Positions 48,986 through 60,000 of a stretch of 60,000 nt of DNA are shown piece after piece. A model generated the notes under the pieces. That model made no database searches, was not told the DNA's origin, and was given only the letters and a program-made list of their open reading frames with translations. Position 1 is the first letter of the stretch; each line of letters begins with the position of its first letter. Source of the DNA: Membranipora membranacea. Lineage: Eukaryota; Bryozoa; Gymnolaemata; Cheilostomatida; Membraniporidae. A program made the position numbers and the translations under genes. Location of the stretch: NCBI GenBank assembly GCA_914767715.1, contig OU612066.1, positions 3,169,001 through 3,229,000 on the forward strand, written 5' to 3'.

Positions 48986-51900
48986 TATTTCTGAGTGCTC
49001 AGATTCAGACAGAACTTGCGATCTTAACCTAGCCTAACCATTTTACTTACCAGCCGCATCAACCCTTTTGACCACCTCTTTTTCGCAGAGGGGAGCTGTA
49101 AGGTTGGGTGATCCTGTGGGTGGCAGAAAAGATAACTAATGGCTCACTGTTGTCGGCTTCTCCTCTCTAGACTAAAAAACGAAAGGAAAATTTGCACTAT
49201 GGGTAGGCTGTGTGCGCTGTTGCCAAACGCCCTACTAGAAAATAGAAACAAAAGACAATACTCCAATACAGAGCAAGCTTTGCAAAAACGACTTTGGTTG
49301 TACGTTGGCTGGATATACTGGTATCATAATTGAATTTGTGACAGGTTCATTGCAGTAACAAGTCATATGAATCATAAGACATGTTACTTTACAGCTATTA
49401 ACTTGTCACTAAATGCAATTTAACATTGCAGAGAACTTGGCTTGGGCTGGGCAAGACAAGAGGATTTCAGGGTCAAAGATTGCTACAATCTGAAGGGTTT
49501 ATCATGCAGACAACAAATTAACATTGAGAACATCCACCAAGTACCAGTTTTGCTATCGTAATTGTGCTGACTGTTGCTCGGACATGGCTCTTTGGGTCCA
49601 CTATGTGTCCGATTTCTGACAGCTAAGTATTATCAGTACATTGGAGCTCCGTGTCAATTTAGCGACAACTGGCCAGAAAAATCACAATTATGATCTTCTA
49701 GTCATGGTGAGGGACACGGAATGAGTGACAACCTAAACCTTTGGAATATACATAAACTGACGTGATGAAAAATGTGACACTGCTGCAGCAGTAATTACAG
49801 CCAATATCTAGAGAGATAATAAAGATGTTTGTGTAGGAAAAAATAACCGCAAAGTGTCATCAGAAATATTTCCTGTGATTGATTTCTCTTGTGGGATGAG
49901 TTGGGCAGATTTTGTTAGAGACACAGACATTGATGTCCAGTTGAGGTTAACAAAACTCGCAAGGTTTCACAATAACACATGAGTCCTTGATTACAGGTTC
50001 AATGGGCAGTTTTCTAAATTAATTTTTCCACGAAATAATAAATACCTTGATGACTAAAGTCTTTTATTTATGAATTATTGGTCTTATCTGACTCACCATC
50101 AGTTGATAAGAATGTAGTTTTATTATTATTAATATCTCATCAATTACTTTCATTATATCATTTAGAACTAATGTTCTCAGTACTGTAGCTATTTCTACTT
50201 TAAAACTGCTTTGTTTTCGGAAACACAGATTAATTAGCGCCCTATAAATAGCTTTCCTCATCCTATACTCCCATACTAATCTCACCTACATTGGCTGTGG
50301 GGTGGCTTCATTCTGCTGGGGCCGGCCATGAGGAGGTTGTACTAGAGAAGGCCTCGAAAGAGTGCTTGACTCATGCTCATGGTTTCTAGCTGAAGACATG
50401 AGTATTGTACAGTGGTACGCGCACCACTGTATGTTGTATCTGAGAAGTTACAAATGGGCATTGAGAGAAATTAGGATTAGATTTCAGGAGTATGTGGACA
50501 TTATAATCAGGTATGCCAGCTGGGCAGATCAGCTGACTTCCTTGACAAGATAGCATAATAGAACAATAATTGTCTTTACTAGGTGCAGTATACATGTTTC
50601 TGTGTTGAGAGATAGTAGTACATACAACTATCCTCAAAATGACCGAACTCTTTTTACAGGTCTGGAGTGGCACTGATGAACAACCAGCTGGCTACACTTC
50701 CGTTATCACTTCACAGATAGTTGGGATTCTTACTCTGTGCTTACATGTTAATCTAATTAAACTCGTATAATAACTAACGAGATCTTAGAGGCAACTGGTT
50801 CAAGACACTTATTTATAACCTCGACTGACAATAAAGATGAGTAACAGGTTTGTTGTGATCGTGACACATTTTTTAGGCTTGATATGTTTGTGACCTAAGT
50901 AGTCCTGTCAGTAAGAATTTCTTTGTGTGGCTCCAAATCGCTCTATTACTCACATTAATGTTTATGTTTAATTCCACTTTTCGAATCAAAAAATTCGGAA
51001 ATCAAAGATAAGATGCAGTTATGTTTTCTGGCAGTAGCTCTGTCAGCAATAAAAGCCATATGCCTTATGCATTATCGGGTCTGATTTCACTTTGATAGTT
51101 GGGCTTCAAACACAAACAAAGTTTAATTAACACTTGTGTAGACGATTCTCCCTGCAGTATTTACAGAATCTATTTTGGAGCAAAGTCTCAACAATGTCAG
51201 TGCCCTGGAGTGTGCCAAACTACTCAGATACGAGCAGCGATCGTAGTCACAAATTTTTAATTTCAAGGTTGTGTCAATGTGAGTCCCCATTTCCTCTCAT
51301 CTAGCCAACCCGACTACGCCATCTTGCCAGGGCAGTGGGACGAAGGGATTTGTGGGTTTGAGGCTCATGATCGGTGCATATGTATCCACCAAAAACATAT
51401 ATCCAAGTATCCACAAATAAGATTTTGTTTATCTAAGGATGCGAAATCCCCTTCTTCAACCCAGCAAGTCTGCTTGTACTCTGAAAGACCATGATGCATC
51501 ATTACAACTCCATGACCATAACGAAGATGGAGCTATTCCCAAACTTAGGCCAAATATTTTTAATGATTGATCATTTTCTTTTTTAATCAGTATTATTTTA
51601 TGCAATGATATATTATGGTCATATCTGCTTACCAATGCTCACACATTCTTATAATTACAACATGTGCATGCATTATAAGCCTTGGTGAACCACGGCATTG
51701 AATCCCTGAATAATCAAAACAAGCTGAAATCTTAAAATTGTAGGGTAATTTGTTCCATTATCAGAAACAATAAGCAATTTCCATGAATACACCATGATAA
51801 TAGAACACCTGGACACAACTCAAAACTAGTCGATTGTTTACATGGCATCTGGGAGTATCCAGGACTCTGCTGGAAACTGACATGGAAGCTGAATCTTAAA

Positions 51901-53426
51901 ACCAGAAACACACGGGCTTACAATTTACATTTCATGAAATGAAACCATGTTATGACTGGCTGAAAGCCACCATTGTCCTAACTATTTAGCGGGATCCACC
52001 TGTTTTGTGCCAAAATATATCACAGCTATAACTTCAAACAGAAATAAAGTATTGTTATGTAATAACAATGCTGTGGATGGTATCAATCAATCTCTGACAT
52101 CACGTTCGCAACTTCTGTTGCAGACGAGTCAGCTTTTCAAAGTCCATATCATTGAGTCAGGGTTAAATCATCCAGACTCTGATGTTAAATAAACAATGGT
52201 TATCGATATTAATTTCTTGTATTTTTGTGAAAAAAGTTAATTAACATGCTTTTAAACCAAAATAAATAAAACTTCAAACACAAATTGATGGGCAACAGTT
52301 TTTGTCCCACTTCCTGCTGTTAATTCTTTGTCCTAACACCAGACCCGGAAGACAAACCTTTATCTGAAATATTTTGTGAGATACATAAACATTGACACCA
52401 GGCAAGCAAGCAATAAAACACTGAAATACAACTCACGCCTATGGTGATGAGCTTACTGCGATTGGTTATAGCTAAGTGTTCGTTTGAGGGTACAGTAACT
52501 CTGCGCTGCTCAAGTTTGAGGATTTTACCATATGTCACATGTTTGTGTAATATTATAGTTATTTGGTGTTTGATGACAAACAAAGTTCCATAACTTCTGG
52601 AATGAGGGTTTCCATGAAATAGTGAGCTTACTGTAGAAAGACCAGTAAATCAAGCAGCAAAGATCCGAATACAACCAGTCACAGGAAATGGCTGGATTTG
52701 AATGCATTCTTGGAACTCTTATCATAGCTCATTCAAACAGGCTAGTTTTCCATAATGTGCTATTACAAACTCAAATTAAAACAACAATTTGCATAATGAG
52801 AGAATCAGATTTGCCCGCACTAAAGGACCCACTCTCACTGAAGGACACACCCTCGCTGAAGGACACCCGAGGCCCAAGGTTACCCAGGTCACTTTGCCCT
52901 TAGGTCACCCTGGTGTACCACACACTGTTATGTGAATAGAAAACTCCTTACAAAACTGATATGCCAGGAGCCTCCAGCTTCTCATCATCAATTACAATGA
53001 ATGTAATATTTGGGTACCTAAACAACAATTATGGTAATGCTCATTATTTTGTATAGTTTCAGTTATTTGTATTTATTTGTGCACTGTAGATATAGAAGAC
53101 GAACGGACGGAAAGGATGTCAGCTGCAGTTTAAAATTAAATCCACAAAACTTCAGTTTTGTGTTTATGATAAACGCATGTGTATAGAAAAACCAATAACC
53201 AGTGCCTTATAACATTTTATCAAAATATGTTTTTGAAAAAAATAGAAGAAACGGCTGAATCACAGTCCTGTGTTCTACCACATATGTTTAGTATAACCAG
53301 TTGAGGGTGTGCTATTTATATTTTTTTGTCTGATTTGTGCCATGAAAGCTTGAAATAAATTAAAAATTAAAAAGTAGCTTACTTTACCCATATATCTCCA
53401 ATATACATAAACGAAAATCAGTAAGC

Positions 53427-53600
53427 TTCAGTGGCTTGGGTGGCCAAGTGGCTAGTGTGCTCGATCACAGTGCAGGAGGCCCAATTTCGATTCCTGGTCG
53501 TGACCAGAAAAGAAGCAATGAGGTGAATGTGAATAATCTAAATCCATTACATATACCACAAGAGGCCCGAGTTCGAATCCCGGTTAAGACGGATTTTTTT
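53427..53600 (+). repeat. tRNA-derived SINE-like sequence with two B boxes
   Basis: Box A-like tgggtggccaagtggctagt, box B-like atttcgattcctgg, and about 80 bases later a second, better box B (gagttcgaatcccgg) followed by a T run. The string aggcccnantttcga is shared by both halves, suggesting a dimeric or partly duplicated tRNA-derived SINE. Confidence 0.6.
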
Positions 53601-53689
53601 TTTTATAAGACCCTATTGGCATCTATATCATTTTCAAGAAAGTGTTTTTCAAAATTGGCATTAAAAATAGCAAAAAAATACGCATGTTA

Positions 53690-53975
53690 CATACATACAT
53701 TATATACAATTTATATTATATACAATCATATAAAATTATATATAATAAATATACAATTATATATTATATACAATCATATACAATTAAATATACTATACAC
53801 TTATATATTATATATAATTATTGAATATGTATACAATTATTGAATATATAAAATTATATATCATATACAAGTATATATATAATATATTCAATAATATATT
53901 ATATGCATTTATATATTATACACTATAATATATTCAATAATATATTATATACAATTATATAATAAATACAATTAA
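53690..53975. repeat. AT-rich satellite
   Basis: Almost pure A/T with recurring tatacaattatata and tatattcaataatat units. The apparent open frames across it are artefacts. Confidence 0.85.
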
Positions 53976-54409
53976 TTGTGGGGGGAGTTCTGCACATAAT
54001 AGGACAACGATACTCCGGCTGTCTACCTCATAGGTGGCATGGAAAGGACAGCCATTTTAATTTGCAATTATAATGACATCGCCAATTGGCCATCCAACAT
54101 AAACTCAATTGACAACTTGAGTGTATATCATCCACACCCCTGAAGTTTTGTGGCATTTATGATCGTGGCATTGCCAGTAAGTTTATATCATTTAATTTTA
54201 GGGCTTATGATGACAATAAAAAAGATAAAAATAACTTCACAATAAAAAGAAGATATAGTAAAAAACTAAATAAAAACTCATTATGCGCTGAATGTGAGTC
54301 TCAAAGTTTGGTCACATGATTTATTGCCTTCACCTGATCTACCATGAATAATAACTGCCTCACCAGTGAGGATACAACCATGTCCAGTTCTGCCTATATT
54401 CAGCTTACC

Positions 54410-54620
54410 GATCCTTTTACAAGCAAAGCTAGTATAGACAGTTTTCTGAGTTCTTATTTATACCTCAATTCGGAGTTGTCCTCTCTCCAGTTTGGTACTT
54501 TTAACCCAAGCCGCATAGGAAAAACCTGCTGAAAGAGGGTTATCTTGAAAACAGCTTATGTTAGGATAAAAATGATTTTTGATTCAGAGTTTGCACCATT
54601 GACAACCCTGTGAGACAGGG
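54410..54620 (+). repeat. Left arm of an inverted duplication
   Basis: Matches the reverse complement of about 54765-54965 (shared: tagacagttttctgag, cctctctccagtttggta, ataaaaatgatttttgattc) with scattered differences. The spacer is about 150 bp. Confidence 0.85.
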
Positions 54621-54764
54621 TTTCCAAATCATTGCAGGCTTAAATGTTGATAAATCTTAATTTTAGTGACGAAACTCGTGAAAAATTCTGCCAAATTGTC
54701 CGCAAAACAGGCAGAAAATGCTATAATTGACTATCCAAATACTTATAATATTTCCCAAACTATG

Positions 54765-54965
54765 TCCATGTGAGTTTTCAATGTTGCAGATTCAGAATCA
54801 AAAATCATTTTTATCCTATTATAAGCGGTTTTCAAGATAGCCCTCTTTTCAGCACGTTTTTCCTATGCGGCGTGGGTACCAAACTGGAGAGAGGACAAAT
54901 CTGAATTGAGGCCTAAATCAGAGCTCAGAAAACTGTCTATTACAGTCTATCAGGTACGCCTCTGC
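54765..54965 (-). repeat. Right arm of an inverted duplication
   Basis: Inverted partner of 54410-54620. It includes the last codons and stop of the kelch gene and its immediate 3' flank. Confidence 0.85.
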
Positions 54966-56806
54966 TACAGGTTCTATACTTCTACCATCGAAAGTCTCAC
55001 CACCATATATAAACACAAAGTCATCTAGTACTACACCACTATGGTTTTTGCGCCCACCAGGAAGTTTAGTCAGGTTATATGTGCTTCTGAAGCTAGCTAT
55101 TTGATTTGTGGTAATGGGTTGAGAGTAGTTGAAGGCGTGGGTGAAACCTTATATAGCTCAATAAGTTTGTCGTTACGTCCACCAATAATGAGAGCTGTTG
55201 ATTTGTATATTGTGGTGGTATGACCTGAGCGTGAAGCTACACTCATCGCAGAAGCTCTGTCCTGGAATTTTTTCTTGGATATCGAACCTGTTGTCAGGAA
55301 GGGAAACACGATGAAGAATGGTCAATTAAGGTGTGTTCAATCAATGTAAACGTAAATCAAAGTGCAGTACCAAACCAAAATTGTCTCCAAGAGGTTACCT
55401 GAAAAAATGAAAGCATTTCCACTAGGTCTCTGGGTCCTCAAACTTCCCTCTTGACCAATCACTAACATTTCAGAGTTGGTTAGCATAGTTACAGTATGTG
55501 AACTGAGCCCTGCTCCAGCAGGGAAACCTGTAGTCTCAACATTGATCCATACATTCGCTGATACATCAAACAGGAAAACATTAGATGTTCGCGATCCTTG
55601 CCAGTCCAGCTACCTGGGAAAAGATTACGGGCATGAAAAGTGAAGAGTAATCTTTATTCTTGGTAACTAGATGTTATATATAATCATGATGAGACAGGGA
55701 AGGTCGGCCTGGTTGAGAAGTCTATCATATTTCCTTAGCACACTCAATAGTTATCTCCTCTATATAAATAAGAACACAACTCCCATCAACATTGTTCATT
55801 GATTATGACAAAATATTACTCCCTGATTAAACTATGCCCAAGACTGTCGCATGCAGTATACTTAGGCCCAGCAACAATCAAAAATTTCATAATATGATGA
55901 ATCGCATGTACATCTTTTAACTGATATACTGCCTTTCTTTAATCAATAAATTGGTTTTCCTTGCTCCTTGCCTGCTGTATTCTAAGCAGCTCTACTCAAA
56001 CAACCAATAGCAATCCTGCGTTATCCTCACTCCACATCTGACCAAATATTTATTGACATAAAGTGTAAATATAACCTCACCAATCAAAGCTTTATGTTTT
56101 TCATCCATTGAAGCAGCTGAATGATGACTTAGAGATAGACCAGTTGAGGCAATAAGCTCCCAGCTGTTTTTTCCAACATCATATCGGTATAAAGTAGAAT
56201 AAGGTTTGGTGCTCCGTGGTTCACTCACTTCACCGTGTATATATATACTACCAGATATAGAGCATCCGGCAGCAAAAACTACTGTAGGGCCATTCGAGTT
56301 TATGAGGTCACATATGACTTGTCCATGCTGGCTCTACAATACAAATAATTTTAAATGAAATCCCATCTCTCAAACGCCCAAATTAATATTTTATGGAAGT
56401 AATATGCAATAAATCAAGCCGCCTCAACAGCTGCAGTAATGCAATGTGATAGTTTTATTTTATAGCATCACTACCCACTGAAGCCATGTTGTCGTTGTGA
56501 TGTAATTATTCACCATCCAGTCCAGTGTGATCTGTTTATTTTCGTATCACAATAAATTGGAAAGTCATTCTCCCCACCCACCAATCAGAGCCAGCACATT
56601 GGCTAACCCTGGGTTGATTCTTATATAGTTTGAGGATGTGAGGGACAAAGCAATTTCAAAGTGACAAAAACACAGACAAAAAATAAAACAGGCGAAGTGT
56701 GAAAACACAAAGCATGTCTTACCTTAGCTGCCATATCATCTATAATGTCCAGTTGTCTCTTTGTCCCCAAGGGATTTATTTCATCTCCTTTGTAGACAAA
56801 AACTTT
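54918..56806 (-). pseudogene. Kelch-repeat protein gene with apparent frameshifts
   Basis: Kelch beta-propeller gene. Exons (minus): about 56806-56723 (5' limit uncertain), 56333-56081, 55613-55399, 55287-54918. Kelch features: YRYDVGKNSWELI, SHHSAASMDEKHKALIGG, VFLFDVSANVWINVE, RSGHTTTIY with ALIIGGRND, and NHSGVVLDDFVFIYGGE. Two breaks are visible: in exon 3 the frame set by the preceding splice (IGG-SWTGKDR) must shift by one or two bases near 55586 to continue as TSNVFLF, and in the last exon a shift is needed near 55150 between IELY and HAFNYSQP. So it is either a decaying gene or a locus with sequence errors. The short, all-kelch layout resembles KLHDC9-type proteins, but I cannot confirm that. 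Upstream exons may exist. Confidence 0.65.
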
Positions 56807-58740
56807 CTCTCAAAAACTTTCTCTCGTGTGTGTATGTTTTGTAAATTCCTCCTGAAAAACGACAATGAGGCAATGCCCTTGAGCAAATCTTACAGGACAA
56901 AAAGTTGTCATAACAAATATTTGACATGAAACAAAAAATCTGCTGTATTTTTAGAAGAACTAGTTTCTGCGTTCTGGATATGATTTTCCTGAAGTGGTAA
57001 CCAAAGATCCTAGCTTACTCGAATGGAGGACCTCCCTGGTCTGGTGGGGGAGAGGAATTTGCAAGAGTTAAGTCGAGGCAATTTCCTACTGTTGCAACTA
57101 TATTCTAGGCTGCCACCACACACGAACCGAGGCAACAAACTATTTCTAGTATCACCTGGTACACGTAGCCTGTTTGGTAGTATTGCTACCAGGTTTCCGA
57201 CTAGTGGCCTTGGCTCCGTCAGTCCGCTGATTCAGATAGGTTCCTGAAAACAATCGTAGTCAAATTTTGAACATATTATGTTCATGACAATCTTGTTCAG
57301 AACAATCTTTCATTGACTACTAGCTAGAAACAGATGGTACTACTATTTTGCCCCTTATTGTATATATATGTATCATGCAAACAAATGTTTGCTGCCTAAT
57401 GAGGCTGTCACCTACGGCCTAAAACCTTTTAGCTAGTCGTTGTTACCACCAAAGAGTTGCATTGCTTGTGTGAGAAACGGACACAACAAGGTGTAGTTGG
57501 ATTGCGCCGAGTCTAATCTGTCTTGAGCAAGCGGAATATTATTTTATTTAAGGGTTCTATGGGAATTGTGTTTGGGGCACTTTTTCCGGGGCTCAAGATT
57601 CCGAAATCCCTTATTATTGGGGGCGTTGAACAGATGAGACCATAAATTTGCACTTTTTTTATTTAAGCTATCATTGGAGCAGATCACACTTTTTGGTCTG
57701 GCAGCCAGGGAAATCAAGATGAAAGCAAAATGAGGGTAATTAAATAGGCGGGTTAGGCTGACCCACTTTATGGGACATAATATTGTCCGCGAATATAATT
57801 TGATATTTATTATATTATATAATATGACACATATATCATTAAAATAAAGAGAAATAACAATATTCCAGCTTTGAATTTTGAATATTACATAAAACCAACC
57901 TGAATATATTGATTGCAGAAAAAAGATTCAGAATAACATATACATATACAAGGTTTCAAACAACTTCTCATTGATGGCCATTGATTAATAGCAGATTGCA
58001 CCTTCTGCATGGGGAAAAAGACAAAATATAATTCGGATGATTATTCAGCCAGAATTCTTGTGAAACATTTCTTCCATCAGGTACTCAAACTCAGCTAAAA
58101 GAGAATACCACATAGCAGTTTCCTGTTCCTGTTAGTAATAAGCCTGTGCTCTATAATTATTACAGCAAAGTCTTGGAACCTCCCCTAAACTGAAGTGTAA
58201 CCCAGCTTAGAGTCAGCAACTACTTTGAGTTTTGCATCGCGTAATGCACAAAGCTGATGCTGCCCAGCACATTATTTGCTACCCATTAATGCATTGCTGC
58301 GAAACCTTGGTTGCCCTTTAAGTTATTGTAATACAAAACAATTCTATATTTAATACAATAACTTGAGATATCTATGATATTTTTTTGCAAAAAAAATTAA
58401 GCCGCATACTTCAAGACACTTTCCTTCCTGACACTGAATTTCATTGTGCTTGATCAGGTTTTTATATTTTGATATATTATTATTTAATTTTAATTGTATT
58501 AAAAATTAAGATTTTCAGATACATTTTCAACAATTTTTCGCACACACAGTGCGTTCATAATGTCGTGACGTAGCGACAAAGTTCGATATTGCGTCAGTGA
58601 AAGAATTTTGTCAATCCGATAAATGGTGAGGATTTCAGATCTTCACCAGTGCCTTGCGTTCATTCGCTGACATAGTAAAGGACCCCATCATCCGAAGAAT
58701 GAACCATATTATGAATCTAAAGAGGCGACCACCAACTTAC
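56807..58740. other. Stretch between kelch gene and reductase copy
   Basis: No counterpart of carbonyl reductase exons 6-8 is visible here on the minus strand, although in the complete gene they follow exon 5 within 2.1 kb. A plus frame at 57023-57247 has no motif. 58545-58690 is compositionally distinct (gtgcgttcataatgtcgtga and a loosely inverted tgcgttcattcgctgaca) and may be a small element. Confidence 0.4.
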
Positions 58741-59768
58741 GCTTCATATCCCTGAAATACAGAGAGTACTTCACTTCTAGGCATTGGAGGGTCACTCTTA
58801 ATGAATGATTCATATCTAGCAGCGTGTAACTTCTTTATTTTGTGCAAAGCCATCGGAGCACTTTTACTGCTCAAAACAACAACCCTGCAGCAAAAGTACC
58901 CTTATGATAAAGGCATCAATACAATGCAGTTATTGTTTTATCTATTGAACAGGTATGAAAGGATTTGAAAAGCATAGTAATCATGACTGTGCAGAAAATT
59001 TGCTGTTTGAACAATGTAAACTAATCTTTAAAACTACATAGCAAAGAAAAGTGAAATTTGTCAGTATGAAATTGGGTTTTTAATTTCTTTTGCAGCAGCA
59101 TTTTTTGGAAACCAATAACGAGAATCGCAGTTTAGGTATTTTTTACATAATTGGCATGCGTATAATTTGATAATAATATACTAGGCACTAGGTACTTTGT
59201 TGGGGATTCTTACACTAAGTTTATCAATAATGGCTCATAAGAGATGTCTCCTACCTTTAGGATAAGGTAGGTGAAATCACAAACTACCTGTCTATTTCAT
59301 TAGAACCATCACGCTGAGCTCATATTTACTAATGTGGGTCCCAGCTGATAGGCACTGACAACAGCACACTTCACTGGCAATTTAATGTCAGGAATGGAAT
59401 GCAGAACTTCAAGTTAGTGAGTTGAAATCATAAAGAGGGCCTAGCAAAGATCTGCCTATGTAAAAGGTAGAACAATTTTACACATTTCCAATTTTTACAC
59501 AAGATTACATATTTCCTAATATGGAAGCTAATTAACAAACAAGCTGAGCACTGGCAGCAAAGACAACAAGATATCACAGAAACAAGTACAGAAAACATCG
59601 CCTGAATAAAACTAGGCACTGGCGGCTCAATTCGAGCTGAAGAGACCTAGCTTACCTAGCTCCGTCCTTGAGAATAGGAAAGATAGTATCACACACCATG
59701 TTTGTACCGAATACATTTGTAGCCAGGGTGACCTCCACCTTGTGGGCATATGGTTCAGTAGATGTATT
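58741..59768 (-). CDS. CBR1-like: Partial second carbonyl reductase (exons 4 and 5)
   Basis: Two exons, 59768-59656 and 58884-58741, have exactly the lengths (113 and 144 nt) and phases of exons 4 and 5 of the gene at 19105-22917. The products are closely similar: STEPYAHKVEVTLATNVF, NMVCDTIFPILKDGAR, then VVVLSSKSAPMALHKIKK and SDPPMPRSEVLSVFQGY. Both have good GT-AG signals. Exons 1-3 would lie past 60000. Exons 6-8, which carry the catalytic Tyr and Lys, are not seen downstream. Intron 4 also shares sequence with the first copy (ctattgaacaggtatg; aggtgaaatca), so the duplication is fairly recent. It is truncated, rearranged, or has a very long intron spanning the kelch gene. Confidence 0.85.
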
Positions 59769-59870
59769 CTATAAGAATTAAAAAGAGAGCAACTGTTGAA
59801 ACTGTGACAACGAGACTTGGCATCATAGCAAGTTCTCTAGCTGACAGAGCATTGCAGGATTTCGGGTCAA

Positions 59871-60000
59871 AAGGCCGCTGCCAAACAGCCACTGGCCATA
59901 AAGCCACTGGCCAAAAAGCCACTGGCCAAAAGGCTACTGGTCATAAGGCCACTGGCCAAAAGGCAACTGGTCTAGTGGACTTGGAGGAAAACGTCTTTGG
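59871..60000 (+). repeat. Minisatellite, actggccaaaagcc type, runs off the window
   Basis: Units of 13-15 bp such as cactggccaaaaggc and cactggccataaagc. Similar in style, not in sequence, to the aaagtccc arrays at 13871 and 17588. The end is not seen. Confidence 0.85.

Larger units (their letters stand above)
47531..53420. other. Long intergenic stretch
   Basis: No confident gene. It holds an AT-rich tatata block at 48030-48080, an exon-like minus-strand frame at 48481-48672, a SINE-like tRNA-derived sequence near 48835, a hairpin tacagtggt/accactgta at 50408-50431, and a short 18 bp repeat (ggacacaccctcgctgaa-like) at 52828-52870. Confidence 0.45.

Noticed and set aside
53436-53843. 135-codon plus-strand frame
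   Set aside because: Runs from SINE-like sequence into pure A/T satellite; Tyr/Ile-rich low-complexity product.
55041-55223. Plus-strand frame over the kelch last exon
   Set aside because: Shadow of the minus-strand kelch coding sequence.

Overview
The window is a gene-poor, AT-rich stretch of an animal nuclear genome. The protein genes are split by short GT-AG introns with consistent reading-frame phases. Between them lie decayed non-LTR retrotransposons, terminal-inverted-repeat (TIR) elements, minisatellites and a 5S rRNA-like sequence. There are no operons or bacterial signals. The families found (CBR1-type carbonyl reductase, FOXRED2-type flavoprotein, kelch protein) and the transposon load fit a non-vertebrate metazoan, probably marine. 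I cannot name the phylum from sequence alone.

All confident host genes are on the minus strand. (1) A two-exon gene for a small type I membrane protein at 2786-3777. (2) A complete eight-exon carbonyl reductase gene (280 aa) at 19105-22917, with a minisatellite split by a MITE in intron 5. (3) A complete eight-exon FOXRED2-like gene (659 aa) at 41366-47530. (4) A kelch-repeat gene at 54918-56806 with two apparent frameshifts and an inverted duplication over its 3' end. (5) Exons 4 and 5 of a second carbonyl reductase at 58741-59768; the rest lies beyond the right edge or is missing. The two reductase copies look like a fairly recent duplication because intron sequence is also shared.

Region by region. 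1-1.2 kb: dispersed repeat and LINE remnants. 2.8-3.9 kb: membrane-protein gene. 7.4-11.6 kb: a LINE interrupted by about 2 kb of foreign repeats. 11.67-12.0 kb: a MITE with TTA target duplications. 13.9-18.4 kb: inverted minisatellites, a LINE fragment, a 1.06 kb nested palindrome and another LINE fragment. 19.1-22.9 kb: reductase gene. 25.35-31.08 kb: a 5.7 kb segment bounded by long TIRs built from 30-38 bp repeats with a TGCGCA core, flanked by a short direct repeat; this is the best candidate for an undescribed mobile element. 32.8-34.5 kb: 47 units of a 37 bp satellite. 38.96-39.07 kb: 5S rRNA-like sequence with an internal deletion. 41.4-47.5 kb: FOXRED2-like gene. 48-54 kb: mostly noncoding, with SINE-like and AT-rich repeats. 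54.4-60 kb: kelch gene, reductase copy and a terminal minisatellite.

The genes do not form an obvious pathway. Two are NAD(P)/FAD-dependent oxidoreductase families, and their proximity may be chance.
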